Assembly: GCA_023014485.1 (NCBI GenBank)
Contig: JAJOZX010000877.1
Coordinates: 124,001 to 188,000 of the forward strand
Direction of reading: 5' to 3'
Length of the DNA: 64,000 nt
Source: Bathynomus jamesi
Taxonomy: Eukaryota > Arthropoda > Malacostraca > Isopoda > Cirolanidae
Shown here one piece after another: positions 54,751 to 64,000 of this stretch. The notes below the pieces were generated by a model. It was not told where the DNA came from. It did not search any database and worked only from the letters and a program-made list of their open reading frames with translations. The position numbers and the translations under genes were made by a program. Numbering within the stretch: position 1 is the stretch's first letter; every line of letters begins with the position of its first letter.

Positions 54751-55141
54751 TAGGGTTGCCCACTTTTCAATTTTTTTTTAAAAGTATAGGTTATCGTAGT
54801 TTTTCCCATTATTTGGCACTATACTAGCACATTGGTACCATTTTTACAAAAATTGATCAATATTTAGGGGTCTCGCATCGACCTTGAAATTACGAGTTTT
54901 TTTAAAAAAATGCATACCTTTTAACTTTTTACTGAATCAAGATAAATCATTAAGTAGGGATGTTTTCTGAATCCTCTTGATGAGAGAAGTCGTTTGGTGT
55001 GCCTTCTAATGTCATACGACTAACGGTTTAAAAGTTGTGCCTGTATACAGGTAATACCAATGTGCTAGTATAGTGCCAAATAATGGGAAAAACCACGATC
55101 ACCTATACTTTTCAAAAAAAATTGAAAAGTGGGCCACCCTA
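54751..55141. mobile_element. 391-bp inverted-repeat element (TAGGG ends) inside the Helitron
   Basis: Ends TAGGGTTGCCCACTTTTCAA and complement of TAGGGTGGCCCACTTTTCAA continue for about 95 bp of nearly exact inverted repeat (to C-T-A-G-C-A-C-A-T-T-G-G-T-A). TAGGG ends suggest a hAT-type MITE, but the flanks do not give a clean 8-bp duplication. Confidence 0.8.
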
Positions 55142-55239
55142 CTGTACAGTAGCTTTTCATAGACTACCAAAAATATTTCGCCCGTTGGCTGGGCTATTTT
55201 GGCTACCCGCACGAAGGGCGGGTTACACTGGTATGCATA

Positions 55240-55500
55240 TGAATTTTTTTTGTCTGCTGTGAGGGTTTTTTCAACTCATATTATATAATTCGACCATGCT
55301 GAATTCGAAAATGACATTGGTTTTCCTCAATCAGGTCAGGTTTTTTCTCAATTGGCCATTTATTATAAGTCCAATTTTATCCCCAAATTTATTGATTTTT
55401 TTAGCTTAAACACTGTAGATACGAGTAATATTATAAGAACACTCTTGAAAAATGAAAACATTGTGTGAATAAATACTTTTATTCATACAATGAATATGGA
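55240..55500. other. AT-rich spacer downstream of the three-exon gene
   Basis: No coding sequence. It would hold the 3' UTR of the minus-strand gene ending at 55508; AATAAA on the minus strand is not obvious at a good distance. Confidence 0.4.
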
Positions 55501-55507
55501 AAAAAGT

Positions 55508-57738
55508 TTATTGAGGAAGGAATGAAGTTTTTATGGCTTTCCGTCTGTGTTTTTCTTCGGGCACGTCTCGCTTCAAACACCAGCAATAGTCCGCCAGCAT
55601 ATTGATATCCCAGTTTACCTGGTACCTCTCTTCCATTATTTTGATATCTAGGTGAAATCGTTCACCCTGTTCATCACTATAATCCCCGCAATTTTCAGGA
55701 AAATAGTCCAAGTGGGACCACAAAAAGTGCATTTTTATGGACATGCGCGACCCATGAGCTTTGAAAGCTTCCATCAAGTTTTCGACAACGGACTCGTATT
55801 CAGGACTTCTACGCTTGCCAAGAAAATCAGTGACAACTGATTTGAATGCCTGCCAGGCATTCTTCTCAGTTGGAGTCATTGCGTTTTCGAACTGAGTATC
55901 CTTGATCAAAGTTCGAATTTGAGGACCATCAAAAACCCCAGCATTTAGTTTAGCATCAGATATATGAGGAAATTTACTCTCGAGATATCGGAATGCTGAA
56001 CCCTCCTTATTCATTGATTTGATGAAATTTTTCATCAAGCCCAGCTTAATATGAAGTGGTGGGAGCAAAATTTTTGTTGGTGGTACAAGGGGCACTGAAA
56101 CGACATTATGCGACCCAGGTTCAAAATTCTCTCTGGATGCCCATTCACGCTGTGCATAGTGCTTCTCATCCGCTCGGCTATCCCATTTGCAGAGGAAACA
56201 TGGGTATTTCGTGTATCCCCCCTGCATTCCCAATACAAATGCCACAATCTGAAAAAAAATGAAAATATTTAAAGAATTTAGAGAATTTGTTCTATCAGAC
56301 AAAAAAATCTATGCATTGGACTCTCACTTCTGTGGGGAAGTTGTGTTCTTATACGCTCTCAAATAACCTTTGGAAAAACAACATAGTCAATAGTAATAGT
56401 TTACTTATGATATTAGTATTACCTTCAAATCTCCACAGATCCTCCAGTTATGTTGGTCGTATACGAGAGCATCCAGTAAAATTTTCATATTATCGTAGCT
56501 CTCAGTAAGTTGTACGGAATGTGCTACAGGGACTGATGCAACCCTATTCCCAATGTTGAGAAGTACTGCTTTCAAACTTCGTTTAGACGAGTCTATAAAT
56601 AGCCTCCATTCTGATGCGTTATATGGCAGGCCCAAGGATTCGATTAGCCCCTCAACATTGCAGCAGTACACTAAGGAAGAGGTATTTTCGTGCACTGCAA
56701 AAAACTTGCGGAATTCTTCCTCTCGTTTCCTATACCAGGAGAATGTTGTTCCCGGAGCCAGCAAGTTGTCGTCTCGAAGTCGTGAGCACAAGATCTCGGC
56801 AGCTAATTTGGAAAGTCCTAAATCCCTGGTAAGATCATTAAGTTTGGCCTGGTTGAGAGGCCTCGGCTCATTTGAAGCGGTATTTTGAGGTATATACGAC
56901 TGGGACTGGTCATTGGCATTGGTCATTGATTCATCATCAGAATCATCGAAGTCCAGGGTTTGAGGTGGGTCGGGTATTGGAATTCCAGGACCATGGGGTG
57001 GGGTACAGGTCTCATAGCAGAAGGAATGTCAGGGTATACAACAATGTGTTTATTCTTCTTGTTAACTCCTGAAAATAGAAACAAAGAAACATGGATATAA
57101 AACTTGCATATGAAATAGAAGAAGCATTCAGATAGTGGCGGCTCGTGAGGGAAGGCTGCGGTCTGTAAGATATGAAATAGGTCGATGGAGTCTGTATATT
57201 TTCTTTCTTTTTCATTCATATTGTCCCTTCGGGGACAATATGAATGAAAAAGAAAGAAAATATACAATCATTGTAAATGTAACTTGTATAACAATATGTA
57301 TGTGTAAATGTATTTTCTATAACAATATGTATGTGTAAATGTATTTTCTATAACAATATGTATATGTAAATGTATGATTACCATTATGGTGAATATTATG
57401 CTATATATGGTAAATATTACATTATGGTGAATATTATGTCAAGTTTCATACGAGGATTTCAAAATATTTAAGAAAAATAAATTCATAAGCCCACCTTGGA
57501 GGTTTGTCATGCTGAAATAGCAATCTGTCACGTGATCCTTTCCTTCTCTCCAAATCATGGGAATTCCAAAAGGCAAAGATTTCGCTCTGCCTTTGCTCCA
57601 TCTTCTCAAATTTTCAATGCACGTCTTGCAGCACATATGAGGGGCGAAATTTTTGTCCTGGTCCCCTAGCTTAATTCCAAAGTATGCTCTATACATTGTC
57701 TTCACAAATTTAGTGATTTGGGACTGGTTATTTGGCAT
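55508..57738 (-). CDS. Three-exon gene of unknown function (multi-copy arthropod/cnidarian family), one frameshift
   Basis: Exon 1 (57738-57495), exon 2 (57068-56423) and exon 3 (56248-55508) are bounded by GT..AG introns of 426 and 174 bp, and reading phase is kept across both. Exon 1 holds W-R-E-G-type and D-C-Y-F motifs after an A-P-H-M-C-C-x-x-C cluster; the frame is open upstream of the first ATG to about 57767 and includes C-Y-I-C-G, so a zinc-binding C-x-x-C...H-x-C-C-x-x-C module is likely. Exon 2 contains P-S-A-M-R-P-V-P-H and a helical domain; a 1-2 base shift near 57000 interrupts it. Exon 3 has Y-P-C-F-L-C-K-W-D-S-R, P-P-L-H-I-K-L-G-L, S-H-L-D-Y-F-P-E-N-C-G and E-Q-G-E-R-F-H. I know the family only as uncharacterised and repeated in arthropods. 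Predicted total is about 540 residues. It may be a decayed gene or carry an assembly error. Confidence 0.65.
57195..57264. repeat. Perfect hairpin in intron 1 of the three-exon gene
   Basis: About 33 bp (T-A-T-A-T-T-T-T-C-T-T-T-C then TTTTTCATTCATATTGTCCC) is followed after T-T-C by its exact reverse complement. As RNA it would form a very stable stem within the intron. Confidence 0.9.
57276..57375. repeat. Tandem repeat of about 34 bp in intron 1
   Basis: Three direct copies of T-G-T-A-A-A-T-G-T-A-T-T-T-T-C-T-A-T-A-A then CAATATGTATG, the first slightly diverged. Confidence 0.8.
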
Positions 57739-58117
57739 GGTAACCGTCCCACATATGTAGCAGAATCTATTGGGATCATTTTACACGCTCTATTCATTAT
57801 GAAATATTTTATCTACAGTATATGCCTGAAAAGTAAAAAAAGATATTATACAAGTGAAACAAGTGATGATAGATGTTACTGTTCCAATTCCGCTTTGACA
57901 AAATCACGAAAAATTCTATTTTACTTATGAGGCCATAGCCGGATAACCTGAGCTGATTGAGAAAAACGGATTGCAGATTCGAAATCAGCAGGAAAGACTC
58001 TATAAGAATCACTTACAAAACCCTTGACAGCAAAATTGATGCATACCAGTGTTATCTGCGAGTATATGAGAAATGAGCAAGTTCGTGTTTTCCAAATGTA
58101 ATGTAATACGGTAATGT

Positions 58118-58262
58118 ACGGAGCAAGTGTAGTTTACGTCTCCCTGACGCAAAAGGGGACACAAACTACACTAGGATCTTTAGGAGACATTTTTCAAATG
58201 AATCCATCAAATAAAACGTTAAAACTAGCGAAAATATTACGATTTAACCTAACCAATCGTCA

Positions 58263-58300
<38 letters not shown>

Positions 58301-58490
58301 TTGTTTAGGTTAAGTCGGAATATTTTCGTTAATTTTAACGTTTTATTTCATTAGGTATACGCGGACAAAGTTGGGGAACGCAAACTACACTAGGATAATA
58401 TAGGGGAACGTAAACTACACTGGGATAATGTAGGGGAATGTAAAGTACACTAGGCACCACAGGGGGACGTAAACTACACTTGCTCCTAAT
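58118..58490. mobile_element. MITE-like repeat with GAGCAAGTGTAGTTTACGTC ends
   Basis: GGAGCAAGTGTAGTTTACGT at 58121 is inverted at about 58465-58487. The right half has four partly tandem G-G-G-G-A-A-C-G-T-A-A-A-C-T-A-C-A-C-T units; the centre (58205-58350) is a diverged member of the GACGATTGGTTAGG palindrome family split by (TA)n at 58266-58294. It thus appears to be a compound or nested structure. Confidence 0.65.
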
Positions 58491-58741
58491 GTACATTTAA
58501 TGCTAAATTTTTATCAGTGTGCCATCGCTAAAAGAAATTTTAACTTATTTTTAAACTAATTTATGTAAGAAATATTTTTTTTATATTAACACTTACGTAT
58601 ATCATTCTATAGTTTCAGTCCACCGAAAATGGGTGATTTTACGGGTGAAGAAATCCTAAAACGAGGAATAACATGAGTAGTATCCCTGCTTTTGGGAAGA
58701 CAGACATGGATCAATTTGAAAATTTCCCCCACCATCTTTCA

Positions 58742-58802
58742 TAACGGTCCTTCACCGTCCTTCATGACGGTCCCATACCGTCCTTCATGACGGTCCCTCC
58801 TT
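58742..58802. repeat. Short tandem repeat (CCTTCATGACGGT type)
   Basis: Four roughly 22-bp units ending in A-C-G-G-T-C-C or A-C-C-G-T-C-C; no coding role. Confidence 0.7.
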
Positions 58803-58809
58803 TATAAGG

Positions 58810-59054
58810 TGTCTTTCATGGTCTTTCAAAAAAAAATTACATTTTAAAAATTAAAAAAATTAAAAAGGGTTCACCCACACCTTCCTTGAAAAAAAAAAAA
58901 TTCCTCATCAACTTTCACGGTCTTTCGAAACAAATAAACAAACAACCACTCGAGTACTTGTTACACAGCGTTCTGTTGTGTCCGTGGACCCACTAGTTTT
59001 ATCTTTCTGGAAGTGTTGGCACAGAAGATCCACTTCTGGAGCACCAGGCTTCTG

Positions 59055-59086
<32 letters not shown>

Positions 59087-59410
59087 CTAGTAAATGTAAC
59101 CAACATATATATTTTGTATATAAGAACTGCAGTGTACGGCAAATAGGAAAGTTTTCTTTAATGCCATCCGTGATCATCGTTTCGGTTTAATATATTAATA
59201 ACGATACCACACAAAATAAAACTAGAATAAATACAGTTAACTCATAAACAAATTTTACATTGTTCTAATATTTGTATTACGAAATAGATCCAGAAACTAT
59301 TAACTAAATTAATTTTAATTTCACTTATCTAATCTAAGAGGAGTCTAATATATTTCAATCCATTTGTATAGTAGCGTGGTAACAATCATAAACAGCAAAT
59401 ATTATCATAG

Positions 59411-59451
<41 letters not shown>

Positions 59452-59660
59452 CCCTTTTTAAAACACTAGAATAAATGCGAATACATGCATTTTATATTTC
59501 ATAATTTCAGATATCGATATCATTCTTCATAGTTCATCCAGTTAACCAAAACGGTTGTTCTAAGCTACGCATGAAAATACATTTTCAATAACTCAGCCTA
59601 GTCATGCATATTCGGATATTCAAATACTGAATCATCAATTCTATCTCTAAACATCCACTT

Positions 59661-59691
<31 letters not shown>

Positions 59692-60690
59692 TATGTACAG
59701 TGCTTACAAGAAGTCTCACGCTTCTGTCTCGTCCCCAGCTAGTCTGTTAGGTATAAAATGGGCGGTCCTTATGGCAGCGGAGGTGTGTTCGGATTGGTGC
59801 ACATAACTGCTCTAACACAATCAATGACGCCCATTATTACGTCACTTCTGCTACATTTTAGTGTTTAAAATACAAATGATTAAGAAGCAGAATGGAGCCA
59901 GTTTCGGGATGTTGGGATGGTTATGGAGCAATCCTAGTCATCATAATATTAGCTGGGCATTACATTATACCGTCTCAATATATACTGGAGACTATAGAGA
60001 ACGACTAATTCGGCAAATATCCCAAATCATGGCATGATACCTAAGTTATTTTGACGCAGGTCTAAATTATTTGCTCAAATGCAATTATTGATATTAAGTA
60101 ATTGTTGGGAATTGTTGTCAATATTGTTGTTTGTGATATATATCCTACGTGAAGAATCTAATGACCAAATTCCTCAGTGAACCTCTCACGCGCTCGCATT
60201 TCGAGGAAGTCACGGTCGTCTCACTAATAGATAGTTTATCCATTGTTTTAAGTGGTAACCTATTAAACGAACTATGTTAAACCTATTCCATCTTATGAAA
60301 GTCATTAGTCTAAAGCAAGACTGGTGGGCCGTGAATCAGAGAAATTTGCATTTGATTTGTTCATCGTAATTATTACGTAATATAGTATACTGTATATAGT
60401 AGTATATAAGAGTTTATTGGTAGCATATCATATGACAATTCCCATAAACATGTGATGACCTCGATGTTGCCAGTTTTTATTTTTTTCCTGAAACTATTAC
60501 CTTCTCATAGTTTGTTTCAACAATGCATATATTATCATCTCCACGAGCGTAGACATTGCAAGAAAAGATTCTAACTAAGGATAAGTAAAGTTCTTTCATG
60601 GTCACAATATATACTTTTATAGATGTCAAACATAAAAATATAATAAAATTCTATATTAACATAAATAATATTCGATACACATTTACGTCA
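58810..60690. other. AT-rich DNA without recognised genes
   Basis: Two (TA)n tracts (about 59059-59086 and 59415-59448) and a short (TTA)n-like run near 59670. No terminal repeats or protein-like frames that I can support. Confidence 0.5.
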
Positions 60691-60701
60691 TGGCTTTAAC
60701 A

Positions 60702-61735
60702 TCAGTATTTCGTATAGCTTCCTCCAGCATCAATAATTTCTTGCAATCGTTGCGGCATAGAAGAGGCCAGATTGTAGGGAATGTTTGGTGTTCGGCGTAA
60801 GCTCTCCCAACTATTCCTCGTGTGAGCTAAAAGTGCTTCAAATGTTCTTTCATTGCGTTGCTCCCATTCGTTAATCATTATTGCCCAAAGGTTTTCAATC
60901 GGATTCAAATCAGGAGAACGTGGTGGCAGAATTAGATTAATAATCTCTGGGTGATCTTCGTACCACGCTCTCACAACGTTACTCCTATGAATGGACTGTT
61001 ATCTTCCATTAAGTAAAATGGTTCCGGTGCTGGAACCAGATACGCACGAACACTGGGTAGCAGCACCTCTTCCAGTATCTGGCAATATTGCTGTCCAGTA
61101 AAGCGTCCATCTACTTGAGTCAATTCTCCGACACCATAGCCAGACATCCAGCCCCACACACCGAGATTGATGTGACCACTACGTTTGCTCGGGAAAACAT
61201 TTCCTTCTTCATAGCGTTTTCCGCGCTGCCTCCAACAATGCAGGGAACCATGACTATCTGTTGAAAATGTTTTTTCGTCACAGTACACAACTTTTCTCCA
61301 GAATTCTTCCTCCTGCGGCAAGTATTGCAAGGCAAATCCCATCCGCGCCTCTTTATGCTCAATCGTCAATGCAGGTTTTATAGCTGGACGGCGAGAAAAA
61401 TACCCTGCCTCGTGAAGTCTGTTGTTCACTGTATTTGCGCTACAACGAAGGTTCAGGTGTCTGTAAATATGCGTCGCTGGAACAAACGGATGCTCTCTGG
61501 CATGATTAACAATCGCAGCATCTTCCTCTTGAGATGTTGAACGCGGAGGACCAGACCTCGGCAAAGTAGCGATTGAGTTTTCTGCTTCATACCGATGAAT
61601 CCACCGTTCCACAGTGCTTCGATGAACGTCTAGTCGTCTTGATATTTCTCTTATTGGCACACCATATTCATGCAATGTCACCATTGCTCCCCGCATTGCC
61701 TGGGTCGTCTCGTGGTGCACAGACGGCCTTTCCAT
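60702..61735 (-). pseudogene. Tc1/IS630-like transposase, near full length, one frameshift
   Basis: ATG 61735 starts about 250 codons: paired helix-turn-helix N-terminus (I-R-E-I-S-R-R-L-D-V-H-R-S-T-V, then S-A-N-T-V-N-N-R-L), Y-C-D-E-K-T-F with the first catalytic Asp, V-W-G-W-M-S and L-M-E-D-N-S-P with the second Asp. A one-base shift near 60990 changes frame; the next frame continues directly with the W-Y-E-D-H region, R-S-P-D-L-N-P-I-E-N-L-W with the catalytic Glu (35 residues after the second Asp) and a G-G-S-Y-T-K-Y end at TAA 60702-60704. Only that single shift disables it. I did not find clear terminal inverted repeats in the flanks. Same type as the fragments at 44862 and 50077. Confidence 0.85.
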
Positions 61736-61739
61736 CTTT

Positions 61740-62763
61740 GTGTAAATGGCTTATGTGAAGCGTGTGGGACGATAAAGGAAATGAGGATACCATGCACCCC
61801 TTCTGAAATTGATTTCGGTTGTGAAGGGTACCAACCCTTCGAATGGTAATAATAATCAGCCAATTTCCTATTTTGTTGAACATATGCATAAAAAATTCGT
61901 CTTAAAAGCCAAGGATCCAAAGATTGTCAGCAATAGTTTATATCCCAACTGAATATAGTCAGCCATCAACAGTATAATCATATTTTATTTCCATAACTAC
62001 TCATGACTACTCTGTCATAGTAAATAACCTTATTATGACTTAGGTAGTAGTGGTAATTCTGAGTGGCGGCCTCTAGCCACATACGTTAAACCTATCAGTG
62101 CGTCTAAGACCAGACTCTTCTGTTTCTGTCAATTCATTGTTAGTTTAAGGTATTTTGCTCTTTGTCTTTCTAGGTCTAGGGCATTAAAATAAATATTTGA
62201 GTTTGTGTTTAGCATTTCCTCCTCCCTTCGTAATTCCCCACCCAACCTCGTTTCCTTCGACATAGCAACGCTTACCTCCATCCTCATTCCACTTCCTTCA
62301 TTAAACCTATTATCGCTTTTACTGTCCCTTCCTTCCATCCTTCAATGCCAGCGTTCTTAAACCTAGCACATAAATTATATAATATGGAATCTAACACCTT
62401 AGATCTCTACGCATTCATGTTACTTGAAGACGCTGTGTCTTAGGGGAATCTAAGTGTTGAGAGTGGGCTTGAGGGGTAGTCTATAGATTATTACAGATGA
62501 CCTTGAACGCTCCAACTATTTAAAAATGATTATTTATTACGCACATCATATGGCATAATACACACATGAATTTAAGTATCTCTTACACTATAGGAATGGA
62601 ATTGAATCCTACCAGAGTTAAAAAGTCGCAAAATATGATAGATTAGTTTGTATTAAGAGGTCACTAAGAGAAAAGGATTTGGAGTAGAGCGGAAGGCAGA
62701 GAGTATATTTTCTCGAGTTTCGGTTATTATTAACGTTATATGGATACATTGCCATGCGGTGTG

Positions 62764-62765
<2 letters not shown>
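61740..62765. other. Flank with no recognised gene
   Basis: Probably includes the 5' end of the Tc-like element next to 61735, but I cannot define it. A C/T-rich stretch at 62210-62345 has no convincing frame. Confidence 0.45.

Positions 62766-62766
<1 letters not shown>

Positions 62767-62805
<39 letters not shown>
62767..62805. repeat. (GA)n microsatellite, tail of the CR1 copy
   Basis: About 38 bp of GA adjoining G-A-G-T-T-A-C-A-A-G-G-A-G-T-T-A-C-A-A-G. On the LINE's strand this is a (TC)n 3' tail, as at 24960-24985. Confidence 0.9.
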
Positions 62806-62806
<1 letters not shown>

Positions 62807-64000
62807 ACAAGGAGTTACAAGGACAAGAGGAAGCCTCAAAGACCTTTCGGTCCACTCTGGGAGGTTCCTGTTATTAAAAGTTTATTTTTCTTTCAACTAT
62901 CCTAGCAGTAGTAGAAAACTGGATAGAAAAGTAGAAGGCTCTCTCCCCACCCTCCGCTCCCTCCCTGCCAGAGGCAGGTACGGAAAAAGGTTGAAGAAAA
63001 TACCTTGACCCTGGAAAAGTAGCCAAGGAAATTTTACAGGAAAGTGGAGAATATATAAATAGCTCTATATTTAGCTTGCTCACAGAGACACCGTGCAAGC
63101 GAACTCCTGCAGAGTTTTCTTATGTTTAATCTTAAACTATGAGAGTATTCAGTACTTTGTCTAGCCTATTTTTAAACACATTTACACTTTGACTGGAAAC
63201 AACCTCTGAGGGAAGTTGGTTCCAGATATTAACTATTTTATAGGAAAAGAAATTTCCGCAGACAGAGGTCCTAAATGTCTTTAGTTCCAGTTTAAACCCA
63301 TTATTTCTTGTCGGATTGGCATTAAGTGAGAATAAGTTTCTGTAATCTACCCTGTCTATTCCTTTGAGCATCTTGAAGACTTGAATAAGCTGACCCCGCA
63401 ACCTCCTCGTCTCTAAGCTAAACAGATTTAGGCGCTCCAATCTCCGTTGGTAGCTTTGCATTCTCATTGAAGGGATCAATTTTGTAGCCCTTGCTTGTAC
63501 TCTTTCTAACCTTTCTATGTCCTTCCTGAGGGATGGAGACCAAAACTGCGCACAGTATTCCAGTTGAGGTCTGACTAGAGAATTATAAGAGACATTACAG
63601 TCTCCTTGTTCCGAAACTGGAACTGTCTTTTAATATAACCTAATAATTTTAAGGCCCTCTTTTCGACTTCTGCACAGTGCTTCGACGGTTTCAGATCGTT
63701 GCTGATATAGACTCCCAAGTCTTTCTCTAGATCGGTCTCAGTCAAGTTCCTTCCCAAGAGAGAGTAATTTTATAACCTATGTGCATTACCTTACATTTGT
63801 CCAAGTTGAATGGCATCTGCCAAGTAGCAGACCATTCGCCCAACCTGTCAAGATCGTTCTGAAGCGTTCTTACGCCCTCCTCAGTACCTACACTACTTCC
63901 TAATTTCGTATCGTCTGCAAATTTGGAGATTGCACTTAGAAGCCCGACGTCTATATCGTTAATATAGATGATAAAAAGTAAAGGACCCAGAACGGAACCC
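62806..64000 (-). pseudogene. CR1-like LINE, 3' part, continues beyond the window
   Basis: Minus strand from the window edge: G-S-V-L-G-P-L-L-F and F-A-D-D-T-K-L-G (catalytic RT pair, about 63930-63910), then W-Q-M-P-F-N-L, D-L-E-K-D-L-G-V (about 63725), C-A-E-V-E-K-R-A, and after a shift near 63590 the thumb and C-terminus (S-L-E-T-R-R-L-R-G, W-N-Q-L-P-S-E-V) to the stop at 63132-63134. The 3' UTR shares its end with the CR1 copy at 24964-26113, so both belong to one subfamily. The 5' part lies outside the window; at least one frameshift makes it non-functional. Confidence 0.9.

Larger units (their letters stand above)
53823..55231 (+). mobile_element. Non-autonomous Helitron
   Basis: It begins TCTATACCATAAAAAGGGAG after an A and ends CTGG before a T, which fits Helitron rules (5'-TC, 3'-CTRR, insertion between A and T). 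Six bases before the end is a hairpin, CCCGC with GCGGG around a loop of ACGAAGG. The 5' end is followed by a C/T-rich G-T-C-C-run typical of arthropod Helitrons. No Rep/helicase gene is present. Inside lie copies of a palindromic repeat family and a separate inverted-repeat element. Confidence 0.75.

Noticed and set aside
54751..55141. Firm hAT assignment of the TAGGG-ended element
   Set aside because: Flanks (GTACACTG left, CTGTACAG right) do not form an 8-bp direct repeat.
1..64000. CRISPR arrays, operons, ribosome-binding sites, riboswitches
   Set aside because: The window is eukaryotic; none seen and none expected.

Overview
This is eukaryotic nuclear DNA from an invertebrate, most likely an arthropod; a decapod crustacean or a chelicerate fits best, but the sequence alone does not settle it. 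The evidence is AT-rich non-coding DNA full of (TA)n, (GA)n and (TG)n microsatellites, split coding regions with GT..AG introns, and dense mobile elements: mariner, Tc1, DD41D (rosa-type) elements, hAT, a Helitron, CR1-like and RTE-type LINEs and a tRNA-derived repeat. I see no ordinary host housekeeping gene. One multi-exon gene of unknown function (55.5-57.8 kb, minus) is the only candidate that is not plainly a transposon.

Layout. 0-2.6 kb: a LINE 3' end, a deleted mariner, a minisatellite. 4.9-7.1 kb: remains of a virus-like (adintovirus/Polinton-type) capsid gene and probably its protease gene, split by a 728-bp hAT derivative with a perfect 8-bp target duplication (TSD). 7.1-8.2 kb: a decayed Tc1. 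8.25-18.4 kb: three related elements carrying a highly divergent hAT-like transposase. Element B (10068-13334) sits inside the gene of element A (8254-14229) with an exact 8-bp TSD; removing B restores A's reading frame across that site. Element C (15257-18369) lies 1 kb away. B has an open 748-codon gene. 18.4-21 kb: DD41D elements, one folded back. 21-23.7 kb: an RTE LINE lacking its reverse-transcriptase core. 25-31 kb: two CR1-like LINEs and a mariner with intact ends. 31.2-34.3 kb: nested DD41D elements. 34.3-36.8 kb: a head-to-head inverted array of about ten 266-bp units, each with a tRNA-like block with A box, B box and T-run. 37-41 kb: palindromic repeats, a fold-back element, a second mariner. 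42.1-52.6 kb: a recent 5.2-kb tandem duplication. 53.8-55.2 kb: a non-autonomous Helitron full of palindromes. 55.5-57.8 kb: the three-exon gene. 60.7-61.7 kb: a nearly intact Tc1-like gene. 62.8-64 kb: a CR1 running off the window.

How the parts relate: almost every inverted-repeat element abuts a (TA)n microsatellite, so these tracts look like preferred landing or nesting sites. Several DD41D elements have a 3' end replaced or capped by an inverted copy of their own 5' end. The strongest candidates for something undescribed are the divergent hAT-like A/B/C family, the inverted tRNA-like array and the recurrent fold-back structure.
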